From: Spinacia oleracea
Lineage: Eukaryota > Streptophyta > Magnoliopsida > Caryophyllales > Amaranthaceae
Direction of reading: 5' to 3'
DNA: 64,000 nucleotides
Assembly (NCBI RefSeq): GCF_020520425.1
Contig: NC_079487.1
Coordinates: 126,564,385-126,628,384, forward strand
The stretch's first letter is position 1, and each line of letters begins with the position of its first letter. Below are positions 21,466-36,400 of the stretch, piece by piece. A program made the translations under genes and the position numbers. Below the pieces are notes generated by a model. The model worked only from the letters and a program-made list of their open reading frames with translations, did no database searches and had not been told where the DNA came from.

Positions 21466-24400
21466 TCACAAATTACGTGGGAAGTTACTGATTTGCCCTT
21501 CCTCCAAAACATCTTTCCCATTTGCCTTGTATCCTATTCTTATGCGCATTGCCAGGGGTTTCTGATGAAAACAAATGTGTCACATTCCCCCCAGAAACAA
21601 CTTCAGATTCAGATAAAGAACTCAAAAATTCTACCGAGCACATCATATTTTAAGAAATAAACTAATGAAGGCATCAACATTTCTAGAGCTTCAAAATTGC
21701 CAGCACAGTCTGAAGCAGACTAGCAACTAGAGTGATCAACCTTTATAAATCAAGTGCCCATATTGTTTGTTAGCTGCACATTATTATGTTGATAGGTCAT
21801 ATGATATTAGGCAAAAGTTTCACCTTGACCACAACATGTTTGTGGAGAAAATAGTTAAAGGTACTAGCCAACAGCCCAACATCCAAACGTCAAGTTGTCA
21901 ACATAATGAACGATAAATGGGATTTAGAAATTCCATTTTCATCATCATTTGGGAAAGATGCTCACTTAATTCAATTTTAGAACTTAGAACTGACTCCCAA
22001 TTTGCAAAAGCGAGCAGAATAATACCAAGTCCTAGCATGTAAAAACTACGGTAAAATTAACATCGTAAACTCTTTCTGTGAAGCTCATTTTGAAAATAAG
22101 CTTCATTAGTTTCCACTGGGTGTTTCTTTAAGATAAATAAACAGTTCTAACTAATTATGTACTATGTACAATTTACATAAGCAATTAAACCTAGCTTTGA
22201 GCTCGATGATATATGCAATAGTCCTGTACTGTGAGTCCATGAAATGCCTCGCCAAAATTTTCATCGAAACATTTGAGTCCGTTCACCTTATACGTTTCCG
22301 TGTATAATCATTTGTGTGTGTGTGTTGGAGGGGGGGGGGGGGGGGGATAGAAAAGTTTAAGGAATATTGTTGAGTAATATAGTGTTTTGATGATTATGAA
22401 CAAATGATGATTATCTAACTAATGTGTGTATTGTTTAGATGTGCATGAACAAGTAATGACGGTTAATACAGATCATTTAATTGGAAGATTCTGAAGATAT
22501 ATACAAGAAGAAGTGAAGTTCCTGAAAGGAACTCTAGAAGTGAAAGGAACTTCAGAAGAGAAGTCTAATTATATAAGTGTGCCATTAGACTTAGAGTTTG
22601 TTTCCTTAACTACTGCATACTTGTTTATTAGTTTAGTTTTTTTCATCTTGCTTGTATTGGTTGTCATCACCGACTTTATGGTTTTGATGATAACTAGCAA
22701 ACGACTAACCTATGTTTGAGTTCCAATATGTATGCTAAACAAATATAGGTTTGATGAAGAAACAAACATGAAAAGTTTAAGTCAATAAATCAAGTATCCA
22801 AGCAGCAACAGAGTTCTTCAAAGGAACACAAACAGATCAGTTCCTCAGCAGAACCTAAGAGGAACAACGAGTATAAAGTTCCTGAGTAGGAACAAGCATG
22901 GAGAAGTTCCAGAGGCGGAACTATCAACATGAGGCTCTTGAGTTGGAGCATCATGAAGCATGAAGAAGAAAATAAGAGTTTATTTTCTAGGATTCATGTA
23001 AGTATGTAGAAACTTGAATAATTAAGGAACACGGTGCCAAAAGGAACTTGTCGGAACTTATGAGAAATAACGTCAGTTTATTTTCCTATAATATTCCTAG
23101 TCTTAAGGTAATTTTAAGTGTCAATAACGTGGCTTTTAAAACTCCTAGTTGTTAGGGATTTACCTTTGACTTTGAGTATTTATCTCCTAGTAAAACTCTA
23201 TTTATTTATGTTTTTAAAATAAAAGATAATTTTTGTAAAATCTTATCTAGGTTAGGATTCTGATTTTAATATCATATATTTATTTATTTATTATTTAAAT
23301 TTCGTTTTTACTAAAGTCCTATTTAATCTAGGATTTGTTTTGAATATCTTTTGCGTTTTTATGTGTTTAAAATTTTATTTTTAATAAATAAAAAAAGAAT
23401 TAATCTTTTTGTAAAATAAAATCTGATTGTTATTTATTTTATTTTAATAAAATTTATTTTTCTATTTTATTAAAATCAGATATAAAAGGTTTTGTTTTAG
23501 AAAATTAAAATCATTGTTTTACGTTGTTTTGGAAAAACTACATAAGTGGAGAAATAATAGGAGATCATGGAAAACCTGATTATGCTTGGCCCTAACTCCA
23601 TGATTTTCTCTACTGACTAAAGTCATGGGATCATGCCTAAATTGAAGGGCTTAGTAGTTGTTAGTGGAGAAGATTATGGAGAAAGTGGTTGAGGTTTCTT
23701 CCTCTATAAAAAGGAGAGCTTTCTCATTCATTCAAGTGTGTCTGACTTGCGTTGTCATTCCAAAAAGGGTCTGGTTTATGTGGAATAATTTTACAGAAAT
23801 TATATTTTGTTTTCCACGTTTTTAGAGTCAGTTCCTACAGTTCCTGACAGTTCCGAGTTCCTTTACAGTTATTCACTCTCTACATATTAGAGTTTAATCA
23901 ATTATCAAATGTCTATATTTTAAGAGTTGTTCAAGGGTTGAGTGAGCTAGCTCTTGTAATGGGTAATTTGTCAAGGGTTTGAGTGAATTCTTGTATAAGT
24001 TTTAGGCAGGAACTTGAGTGAGTTCCTGATGTGTATGGGGTAGGAACTTGAGTGAGTTCCGGTTGTATTTGGGTAGGCTTTGAGTGAAGTCTATGAGAAA
24101 GAAGCAGAGAGGCTTTGAGTGAAGCAAAAGAGTCAAGAGAGACTTCTAGGGAAGTCAGTGAGAGCGTAGTTGTTTGAGGAACAACTATTGGGAACTTGAG
24201 TTCGTAGAGGAACTCAAGTAATGCCCGAGTTCCTTATAGGTTTGTAACTGAGTTGTTGCCCTATAGTGAAAAGAGTTTAAGTTGAAATCCCTAGTGGGTC
24301 GAGGTTTTCTTTCTAGTTGGGCCTAGAAAGTTTCCTCGTAAAATCTCTCTTGCATTGTTTCTCTACTTGCTTAAAGTTTCTTTATAATTCCGCAAAATTG

Positions 24401-27400
24401 GCTAGAAAGTTCCATACTACAATTCACCCCCCCTCTTGTAGTGTTCCATCCGAATAACAAATATGCATTCAACAGAAACAGCACAATAAATAGGGATAAA
24501 ACAATACCTTCCCATGCTGGCTGTTTGTAATTCGCATTGTCTGAATGATGGAGCCATTACCACTGGCAGGAAGGGTAGTACTGCTAGCTGGATCAAGGTG
24601 CAGTTGAAGAAACTGAGAACAAAAACATCATTGTGGATCAGAAGACTGTACCCAGAAAGCCCTTGATGGTGTTTTCAGGCATGAGGCCTAAATTGGACAA
24701 ATTACATGGACAGGCAAAAACAAAATTTCACCATCTATCCTAATTCACGGAGTCAAAAAGCATTAAACAGAAGTAAAATGACAAAGTAGCAAAACGATCT
24801 TCAAATCCAACAAGGACAATAAAGCACACTAGAAATTATGTAGAATTGCAAGCCTGATCGTATGTATAAGCAAAACTAGAGTTCACTGTCCATTTCATCT
24901 GTTACCTTGGGAACTGCAGCCTGGAATAAGAAATCAGTATAACTATTGGCTGACAAATTAGCAAAAGTAGCCGTGACTGTTGTCACTTGTGGGCTCCCAG
25001 CAGATTTTGAAAAGTCAAACGTCATTTTTAGGGAGCTGCTCTCAAATGCAACCATGGAAGGGAATTGCTGACCATTGGCCTCTGAGATTGGAAAGAACAA
25101 TCAGCATAATGCAAAGAGGTGAGTGATGGTTGAAAACACATTTAACGTAGAGAATAACATACCTATTGTCGGCTGACTGGCAGACAAGCCATCCAATAAA
25201 TCCACAATAGGAGAAGTTACACTGGGAGAAGACACTTGCGCAGGAATGGATGAAATCGATGACAGTCTATCCAGCGATCCTCCAGAACTTTTGCTTTCTA
25301 GGTTTAAGGACAAAATGTCTGGAGTTGATGAATTATTCATAGCAGTGGGACTCCCAATTGATAAAAGATCCAACAGGGCATCTGTTCCTGACTTTTGAGT
25401 ACCTTTAAATGAAGAACAGGCTATAATTAAACATGCATGTGGAAATCATGATCCTCCATCAACAACATGCGAAGGAGTTGGTGCATTCTTAAAATTTCAA
25501 CAGGAAATTCACTGTCGGATAAGTACTGAATGTAATCATGGAAGACTACCTCAATCACATTTTTCAGTTATAAAGGCATATCATCTTTCCAAGTCAAATG
25601 TCAGCCTATTGGAAAATCAAGTTCTTAACAGAGTTGGTAAAACTATTTAAGCATCTACTATTTCTTCATTGTAAAGAGAAAACTCAGAAAAGTAATGTTT
25701 TGGGAAAACAAACAATACTGACTATCACATATTACCAACCAAAAATATCTAAAGAGGCATAAGAGTCCACCAGAATACTAAGAGCTTGCACTTTGCAGAC
25801 CAAAATATTCATATTACAGTTACTCGACTCTTCAACTGAAAACTTACCTGACTGTGATGGTGATGGTGCCAGATCAACACCAAGGAGGTCATGTAGAAAA
25901 TCACCACCGCCGGAAGAGCTAGGTGCAGGAACATCATCCGAGCTTAGATCAAGTAAATCAACAAGGGGGGCAGCAGGTTTTGAAACTCCGTTTGGAAGAT
26001 TAACAGAAGTCACATTGGAACTTGAAACTGCTGCTGGCAAAGAGCCAGCCCTCCTCCCGCTGTATGTTGCCTCATCCAAAACAGGCATCCTTTCCACCAA
26101 TGCAGACCTGCATATTCATTTTAGCAGCTCTATGAGAATAACATTTTTCGATTTATTTAAACTATAGTCCCAAAAGAAAGCACGTCAAATAGAGGAAGAA
26201 GATCTTTTGGAAAATGAAAGCAAAACCAAGAGATACCTGATGTTTTGATGCTTTTCAATAATTGAATTAAATTCAAGAGCTCTCTGCTGCAATTCAAGGA
26301 GTAGGCTTCCTTTGTATTGCACAAGTATATCCTTAACCCTCCTGCATATGACATTAAGAAAATATGACTTGTTCATATTACTACCAGGCTACCAACCTTA
26401 AAGATGTTACAAAAATCCTCAGATACTGATAAGAGTATTGAAAAAATTATTTATGTCGCCTATAAATTGTCACAACATTTTCAGAAAGTAGAAACTGTGT
26501 ATGCAACACAAGATCTTTTCATTAGTGAGCTTGCCCATGAAAAAACCCAAAAGAAAGCAGCACATTGCAACAAAACCATGCTCTGTAAGTACCATAAAGA
26601 ATGCTAATCCATTTCTATCGAATGAATTACAGGAAATTGTTAACTTCTCAATACACCCTTTATCTCTTTATAACTTAAACATGAGTAGAGAACTAGAAAC
26701 AGTTGTGTATGGGAAAAAGGTTGAAGTGTTGAATAAAGATAGTGTGGATGATTTCAGAAACCAACATTCTTTCTCAGGCATCTGAAATTTAATATTCTGA
26801 TATCTTTTTGAAGCAACAGATGCTTCTGCATAACTCCTAAATGATCAAGGAAAAAAGTGTCATATGATTCACATAAGTCTCAATCAGTTGTTCTTTTTCA
26901 AAATCTAGTAATGAAAAGGTCACCCCAGACCAAGAACAAAAACCACCCTCATTCCCAAATCCCAACCCCACAACCATTACTGCCACCTGCCCACCTCTGC
27001 CCACATGATGGAGGACTACAGATTCAACTTATGACTCCTCTGCAGAAAGCACATATAACATGCCATGCAAGCTACACCTCAGTGGTCATGCTTCTCCCTC
27101 ATCACCCATATAATTGAGATAATATGGGTGATGAGGGAGAAGCTATTGGCACTAATGGGAAGAATTCACTTAGATAGCACTAGGCCAATTGCAAACAGAA
27201 TCCACTTACTGAGAACAACCAGGAAATCGAGAGGAAAGCTTCAATAGAGCAGCCAAAGACATAGCACGAGTGGTAACATCCGAGTTGTGACTTTTGATAG
27301 CAATCTCAATTACATCTGCCGCATCAGATTCTGTTACCTGTCAAGAAAACCTCAATATATTAAACCTGCTTTGAATACACAATCACATTCTCACAAACAC

Positions 27401-28914
27401 ATAGTAGATACTACAAGGATAAGTAATTAAGTATAAGTGATGGCTATCTAAATAGAAAGTAAATACACCCGGGTAAACTTGTGCAACCATAGCATATCAC
27501 AGCGAGCAGAATGTCTGAAGTTCTACCATTTTAGGCAGTAAAACTGTAAATTGACCACCACTTTAGCCTGATCATGCTAGTTCGTACTATACCATTAAAC
27601 CAGCTGTCATTACTCATTAGTAAGGCTTCTAACACAGGCAGGTTAGTAAGATATAAGATAAAGAGTACTGTACCCCTAGGATTGTCGGTAGGCTGGACAA
27701 CTCATCTAAGGTAAATGACTGACATACACGCGCAAAATAGGCAAAGGAAATTAAGGCCGCTGCTGTATTGGATAAAATGATTATTTTCAGCAGGTTAAAT
27801 TATGTACAGCTTTAAAATGCAAGCAGAGAATCCTAGGTTTCGCTGCTATGTGGGATCAATTGAAGGTAACAAAAGTAGATAGCTCAATCCCCATCCCAAA
27901 AAGTAAAGAGAGAGAATAAAGAGGAACCTGACAATGGAGAAAAACAATTATGCTTTCATTTGAAAAACTAAGAGGCCAGATTAGAGACTAGCAAGTATAT
28001 ACCTTTAACTCCTATTAGAGAAAAAAAACATGTTAATGAGCAAATACATGTGAAATAGTGAATTCTGAAATCATTTAAGAAGCTGCTGGGCAAGAAACAA
28101 TCAGCAACAATGAACATTTCATTAAAACTTATAGTGCCCAGAAGTTCGTTGAGTGCCCAGAAGTTCGTTGAGCTAAGGTCAGTTCAGTGGTTACGGGGGG
28201 GCATAACCAGGATTACAGATTTGGACTTTGGGATACAAATAATGAATGAAGATGATTAAGTCTTCTGGTCTCTATCCTCATTCATGGTGACAAGTGCAAT
28301 GCGATCAACTATATTATTCACTTGCAACTTCAGGAAAAATAAAATCAACCAGAAGCTTTTAAGCAATGGAGACTTTGTCTGATGGATTTGCATAAGATTG
28401 GGTAGCATGTAATACTGTGTTTGATCACCCTTATTAATCAATATATTTCCATCTTATAATTACCTAATTTGTCTGTAGGTGGAACTTTTTTTCCCGTGCC
28501 TATTCTTTCATTCAAATCAAATTATCAGATTGAACATGAGGCTACATTTGATGACCAAACATAGGCCTCGACCCCAAATAAATAAAAGAAATTAGTATAT
28601 TATCAAGGATGCCGTTGAGTTTCAACCAATTGGACATGCTGAAACTTAATGCAACTATCTAGACGTCATAAGAAACGGCTACAACTGGGTTCAAACATAA
28701 TATTAGAACACAAAACCACCTAAAAGAGTTGCAATGTGATCCCTGTGCAGGAAAATCATTCCTGCAACTGCAATACGAAAAAAGAAATATACCTAGAAAA
28801 CAAACAAAAGTGGGCCATATTTCAAACTAAGAAAGCAAAGAGACTTTACAAGAGAATGAACTCACTGTTATAGGGTCTTCTATGTCTAGCATCCCAACAT
28901 TGTTGACCAACATA

Positions 28915-28947
<33 letters not shown>

Positions 28948-30453
28948 TTGACAAGTGTTTCCTGACAAATAAATCCATAACAAGCAATATTTGAATGTTA
29001 GGACTTGTAACAGAAAACAGGATGACAATATTACAATTATTTTAAAACAAAGATAATACCTGTTCAGTTGATGCTTGAAGAGCTCTGTACAGGAACCTGA
29101 CTGTGTACCCATGGAGATTGGGAGCATTACTTATGACAACAATAAGGGCATGCCATACTTCATCCTTCACATAATTGCCAGCCTACTAAGCAAACCACAA
29201 CGATCAGTACTTTGGAAAAAGGAAGAATACAGGAATTCATAATCCAACTCCAACGCACCCCCACAAAACAAATAACGAAAAGAAGAAAAAGAAGAAGGTT
29301 AGTATAAAGGAAAAGAAACTGGCTTCCTTTAAAATGTTTGTATTTTTTAGCTTTTCCGTACAGTACCACTCTATTTGAGAGTTGGGCTAGTAAACTTTTG
29401 AAGGGGTCTCATTCACAAAAGAGAGTGAAAAACCCATCATCAACAAGATCAAAGACATGAAGAAAAGGATTTCCAGCCTTGCTGAAACCCCATTACTGTA
29501 ACCAAGCAAGTGCATACCTCACAAAGAACCTTCAGCATTTGATCAATGTACCAAATCTTCTCTGGTGAAAACCTAAAACAGCAAGATCATTAACCAAATA
29601 AAATAACATCATCCAAATTCCATAACATTCAACCAAGAGACAGCAAATAAACAAGAGAGTCAAGATACATGCATTGTACTAAATTTACTTTTCCATCATA
29701 ACACTGCATAAATGAGCATAGCGAATCATCCTGCTATATTTACTTTTTTCCTTATTTTTTATTTTCCATTTCACGGTTACCAATAAATTACTGAACTGGT
29801 CCTTCCCAAATCCAATATAACAGACGACATTTGACCACTTTATCGTAGTCAAAGACTATAACAAGAGATTCTTACAGTACAAGATTCTTAAAATAATTTC
29901 ACATTTATTTCATATTCCATAAATATTAATCAATTAACAAAAGGAAGGGGGAGAGGGGGGGGGGGGGGGGGGGGGGGAGCGGAACAAAGTTTAAAACTAC
30001 TCCCTGCGGCCCGGAATACTCGAACCGGTTTGACCGGCACATAGTTTAATGCAATTGACTTATTATTTAATTACATGGTAGTTGATAGTGGGGTATTTTT
30101 TTAATATAGATAGTGGGAAATGTGTCAAATTTTTAAAAGGGTTAGTGGAAAATGACTCACTTTTTAATGTTTTTTTTAGGGAGTAGGGATATAGGTGGGT
30201 CCATGGGTAAGTATAATATCAACTAAAGTTTGCCATTTATAGAAACGGTGCAAGTAATCCGGGACGGCTTTATAAGGAAAGCGGTGCAAGTATTCCGGAA
30301 CGGAGGGAATAATATTCAAGAAATATAAATTCTGATTTAGATAAACCTCTACTACATATTTCGTAGTAGGGTAAGAGAAGTTTGTCAACTTTAACATTTG
30401 ACAATATGATAAGCAAAAGAAGACTACGAACGATATTTCAAATACTTCGTAAC

Positions 30454-30498
<45 letters not shown>

Positions 30499-33400
30499 AG
30501 CCTTAGTCCCAAAATGATTTGGGGTCGGCTAACATGAATCGTCGTAGGAGCTCGTCATTGTCACCAATCAAACCAGAAAGGAGCAGGAAGTAAAAAAGAA
30601 AAAACAAGGAAGAGAAAGTGGAATTAATGAAAGTAAGATAAGAGAAAAATGTATATAATATATTATAGAAGAAATATTGTAAGAGATAATAAAAAATAAG
30701 TAAAGTTTAAAATAAATGAATAAGTAAAATAAGTACATTTCAAAATAGCATGTAAAATTAAAAAATATTTAAAAGAATTTTAAATAAAAATAAAAAAATA
30801 AAAAAAAAATAGAAAGAAACAGAAACATGGAAGTTGTATAAAACAAATACTTCGTAACATAAAAACAAATTCAATCCTATTTCTCTTTTGATACGTTGAA
30901 TTCAACTTTTGAAAAATCCCAGCTGAAGACATTCTAGCCTGGCAAGGTGAAACAGTAGACCCTAGCCTTTCAAGGTCTGGCAACATTCAACCTAAACTTT
31001 TGATAAATTCAGTCTGGCAAGGTGAACAGTAGACCCTAGCCTTTCTAGGTCATACAATATTCAACTTCAACTAGCAGGCAAAGCTATAATGCTCTTTGTT
31101 AAACTTATTTTGACTTATTTAAGACAAATAAGTTCAGATAATATAAATTCAGAAAAAATAAGTTTTTTTTTTCAGACATTTTCACACGCAAATAAGTTTT
31201 TTCGGACAAGCTAAGTTGTTAAGTTCAGATAAGTTAAGATAAGTTATGTTAAGTTAAGATAAGTTATGTTAATTTCAGATAATATAAGTTTTTCACAAAA
31301 TAAGACGAATAAAACGGAGCCTAAAGTATAAACCAGGATAGCTAAGCTGATTAAGTTCACTTCAACCTGAAATCCACAGAAACAGGGACCAAAAACTTCA
31401 ACTAATTTATCTATAATAAGTAACTAGTAACGGTTAAGGCTACGTGCATCTTGTTATCCCCAGGTCCTACTAGTAGAGGAATTTTGCAAGGGGGGTTTCA
31501 GTAGGGGTGTTCATAAAAAACCGTAACCGTGTACGGTACCGAAAACCGAAAAAACCGACCTATATGGGCGGTAAACCGAACCGAAAAATAATATAAACGG
31601 TTATGATAACCGAACCGGCAAAACTAACGGTTAAACGGGTCGGTTACGGTTACAATTTTTGACAATTTAACCGAATAAACCGAAATTCATTTTTTCAAAA
31701 AAATTATTCAATTTAATTTAGTTGGAGGTGACAAAATCACAAAATTATAGGTAAAGTATTTAAGTAAAAAATGTTTGTTTGTGCACAACTAGCCCAATTA
31801 GTGTACTTACTTCTTAGGCTCTTAGCCCATTAGTCCTTTCTTGAAACAACAAGTACGTTACTTTGTAATTTTGTTTGAAGTTGATGAACTTGTGTAATTT
31901 AAGATGTTGTTTAGACTTATTTTTGTTTGACTTGATCTTCTATTTCAAATTGCTTTGTAAAAAAATAATCCGATAAATGCGATCCAAAATAAAAATAAAT
32001 AATTTAATAGCGGTTTATGGTTAACCGGGTAAACGTACCGAAACCGCGGTTAACCGTTTAAACGGTAACCGGTTTAAGGTACGGTTACGGTTCATGAAAA
32101 TGCCGAACCGGAATTTTCGGTTACCGAACCGAATCAAGTTTCGGGATGTTTAACCACCCATGAACACCCCTAGGTTTCAGGGGTGTCTTTCCTTTTACTC
32201 CCTTGCAAATACCAATAACGTTATCAACATGGGCTTTGAAATAAAAGAAAGTCCATAAGTCAAAAACTCAATTAAGGTCTTTGGGGACTTAAATTAAAAG
32301 AAACATATTAATGCTAGGTGCCCTAAGTAAGTAACACCCTCTTGATCTCTGTCATTCTCTATTTTCTGCCAATAATAGATTTCTTTGCTGCCACTGCCTC
32401 TGAAAGTCTATCTTACAACAGTTCAACCCTCTTCGCTACCTCCAGCCACCAGCACACTGTCCAACCAACCTCAAAGAGAATTTATGCTCATTTCTATTTT
32501 GCTGGTTTTAACAACTAAATAAACTATAATGCAAAACCAAGAATCACGGTAAGGGCTTTCCTTCGCGGAAAAAAGGTAGGGAAGGGTTAATCTGTAAGAA
32601 TAAATGGAGGTTCCAGAGCATTTGGAGGTTTAAATAATTAACCAGAAAGCAGGGTTCCCTGAATCACCCCAGGACAAGTATTTTAAAATCATAATCTTGA
32701 GAGTGCTAAGATGTCAAATATTGTCTTTGGCTTTTGTCCCCCTTTGGATCATTATATCTGTTTTATTAAACTAAGAGCCTTTAGACGATATATAGTTATA
32801 TATACCTTGTCAGCAGACTCAGCACTTTAATCTTTTAGAAAGACACAAACAAGGACACGTATATTACAAAAAGTAAATAAAATTATGCAGGAATGACAAC
32901 AGTTTTGGGAATTGTACAACAAATTTAACTTCATTACTCATTATGGAGGCACAAGCGCCCAAACTACAGTCCAAATTAGTATACTTACTTGTCAACAATG
33001 GAGCAAATTTTGGCTGTAAGATCCTCCTTAAAGTCAAGGTCACTAATTTCCAAATAATCAATTAACTCTTTTGTCAAAGGCTTTACATTACTCTCATTCA
33101 CTAGAAGATACACAAGTTCAAGAGCCCTTTTCCTGATTGAAGCATCTGAATCCTGGAAAGGAATGGTGGTTAGAACTCAGTATTCAAATTTTAAAAAAGA
33201 AAACTGTATATATTTCACGCCATAATCTAATTGCAAAAATATATGGCAGTTAGCAACTTAATTAGAAATTAGAAATCCAGGAAATAGCAGAATCTCCTCT
33301 GTGCACTTATCCGACAACATAGAACAATTGTGATGCATCCACAATATAACATCCCTCCGTATAAAAACTAATAAATGACATACGGACTCTGAGATTAGGA

Positions 33401-36400
33401 TCATAACTCTTAGACATCCGCCAAACATTTGGCTGGCCACTAGGAAATATGCCCATTTATTACGTTAGTAGCAAAAGAATTGTAGATAGATTCACAATCG
33501 TTGCTTTAACTTTTCCCACTTTCCTTATGTCTTTTACTCTTTTAGTATCTGTTAAAAATTTCTGTCCTCTAGACCGCTACTAATCAGTCAAACTTTCACC
33601 AGTGCTCTATTAGTTCTCAATTTTTCCTTCTCTAGATGTCTTAAATAACTTGTTGAGTATCTACTTATAGTTAAAGAGCACTTAAAATGCCTCAAAATCT
33701 TTTAAATGGTGAACGGGAAAGAAGTATAAATTTAGTTGATAAAAGATATTTCTCAATTCTCTCTTTCGCATGAAAAATAACAGAGGTTAGAAGGAGTATC
33801 AATATAACCAAATAGTTGTTCCAGACCGACTGATTTTGAAAAAATTGAGAAGTCCGGATTCGTTCAGCACGGTAAACACGATAAACCTCACCAACTCAAG
33901 AAAAACAAGTTGCAGAACATTACAAAGTACCTTCACACACTCCAAGATCGTCGCTCGATGCCTCTGTACTGCTTGAGCATCAAAATTTATCGCCCTCGTC
34001 AACATATTTAAGGCAACATATCTGGTGAGAAATAAAAACCAACCTCTTAGACGGCCTTACAACCAGCAAGACAAACCAAACAAGTAAAAGAGCATAATTC
34101 TTTTTTTCATTTTTGACTCAAATCATTTTCATCCCCTTGGAAAGTAAAAAAAACGCCATAGTGAAAGCATAATGGACCAATGAACGACATACAGAGGGGA
34201 GAACTGCATAATTGCACAACTTACGCAACGGAATAAAAAAGAAAATTTAAAAGGAAAAAAAGGTCAATAGCACAAGCTCGATAGATCAAATAAAGATTTT
34301 CAAATGTGTTTTCTCTTCTGCTAGGATTTTCCAGACAATGTTCCTAAGATGAATACAGCCTTGCATTAGAACTTAGAATAGAGAGCCTCTGTATGATCCA
34401 TAAACCACTATAGTAATTACTATGCATGTTGCTAAAGTGACAGGAAGAAATCCCAACAATATAGAAGGCAATATCTTCGGAACAAACTAAGAAGAAATTA
34501 ACTCTTCAACTCATTGATATTTCTTACAGACAGCAAAAGCTAGCTAGAACAAGCTTTTGGAACAAACAAAGTAGAAATTGACCATATAAAAAAACAAGTA
34601 AAGCTTATTACACAATCAAGAACTGACTAGACATTCAGGTAGAGAAAGAGTGAGCAGAACAGAACAAAGAAAGAAAATTAAAAGATAAATACCTAATATT
34701 ATTGTCCCTGTTAGATAAAAATCTTCCAAGAATGTTAATGGCTAATACACGCAAACCACTGTTATCTTCAATGTTCATGATAGTTTCAACACACTCATAA
34801 AGAATAGCATTCCCCGCATTCTTGTTGGACTCGGTTTTTGTTGCCACCTAAAAAAAATGATGTACGTAAATGAGAAAGGAGTTTAACAACATACTGCATA
34901 CAGTTTGATAAAGCACACAGCAGCATATTGACAAGCTTAAGCCAAAATAAATGAGGATAAACAGAGAGTATATAGCTAAACGAAGAAAAAATAACAATTC
35001 AATCCACCTTTATGTGGACCAGAATTCAATCATGTGATCAAAACCAAAAATAAACTATGTCTAATAATAACATATGGGATCATATTCACAAATATTTCAC
35101 CACCAAGAGAATCCAGGGAAGCCCTGTTAAGTTTGTCAATAGGTCCTTGCCAAATGTCAACTAAAAGCACACATCCAACTTCTCAAATTATTTTCCTTTT
35201 GAATTCTGTTTTTATTTCCTGTTCAACCCATTGTTATTTCTTAATAGTGCAATCCCTGGCTTTGTTATTTACGGAGTATATTCTTTATACCCCTTCCAAT
35301 GAGAAAATACGACATGGTCCAAAACCACTATCCCAAACAAGTTTACTGTAAATTTTCTCAATTATACACATACACCATTTGTTTGGGATAATGGTCTGGG
35401 ACAATGAATTATAGTTCTCTGCCTTTAACTCATTTATAATTAGCTTACTGAGGTGAACATTATATATTTTTTCGACCCTGCCACGGAGGATTCAACTAAG
35501 TGAACTAGAGAGGATACAAGGAAGAATAAGAAAAATCAGAGGATAGAAAGAATATAAAGGTTCAACCAAGTCCCAAACCATTATCATAATTTGCCTGTTT
35601 TGGGCTGTCTCCGTCACTTTTTTGGGTGAAATACAAACTTTGAGTACCTTGTATATTTACTAGGTGTCCTTTTTCTTTAAGTTGATTAAGAGAAATACTA
35701 GGTATTTAACCATTAGTTTGAAACTTCAGGTACTTGACAAAATAAAATACCAAACTACAGGTGCGAAACTTGTGCAATTGTGAAAAGTCTTCATATGAAA
35801 GTATATGGCTGGAATGGAAAGAGAAAATATAGCCATAGAGCTCTTTGAATCAGCTTGTGAGTAAAATGATTCCCTAACTTCGTCCAACTTGTTCTTGTGC
35901 AGCATTTCCGGGGATAATTTGACATGACTCATGAGAGCACTTCTGGATTATTTTTCAATTTCCTGTTTTCCTTTCTCTGCCTCTTTAGACAGAAGTTACA
36001 CTGCATGTAATCCAGAAAATACTCATTGCAAATTCAGAGCATTTAAGAAGTAGCACTGCATACATCAGAATACGACTTCCTCGGACAGCTAGGTCCAGAA
36101 AGATCCACACAGAGCTGTTGTTCTTGGTCTGATTTTAAGCTTTCCACTTTCTTCTTAACAGTACAGTCTCTTCTAATGTTTAATACGATTCTTTTTAGTC
36201 CAAAAAAAATTAAAAATGGAAAACGACCCACGCCAAAATGATTGCTTAAGGTAGGACAAATAGAGAGAGCTGCAGTAATTCCCTTTTTATGAGAAGGATG
36301 AGGGAAATTCATAATAACCAAGAAGACATGAAGATGATGACGTTGAAGAATAGGACTTCTTCCTTGGGTGACAAATTTTCTTCAATAAGAGCAAAAAAAA

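Noticed and set aside
35368-35590. Possible MITE with TTTGTTTGGGATAATGGTC and a partly inverted partner
   Set aside because: The two ends match only loosely and no target duplication could be found.
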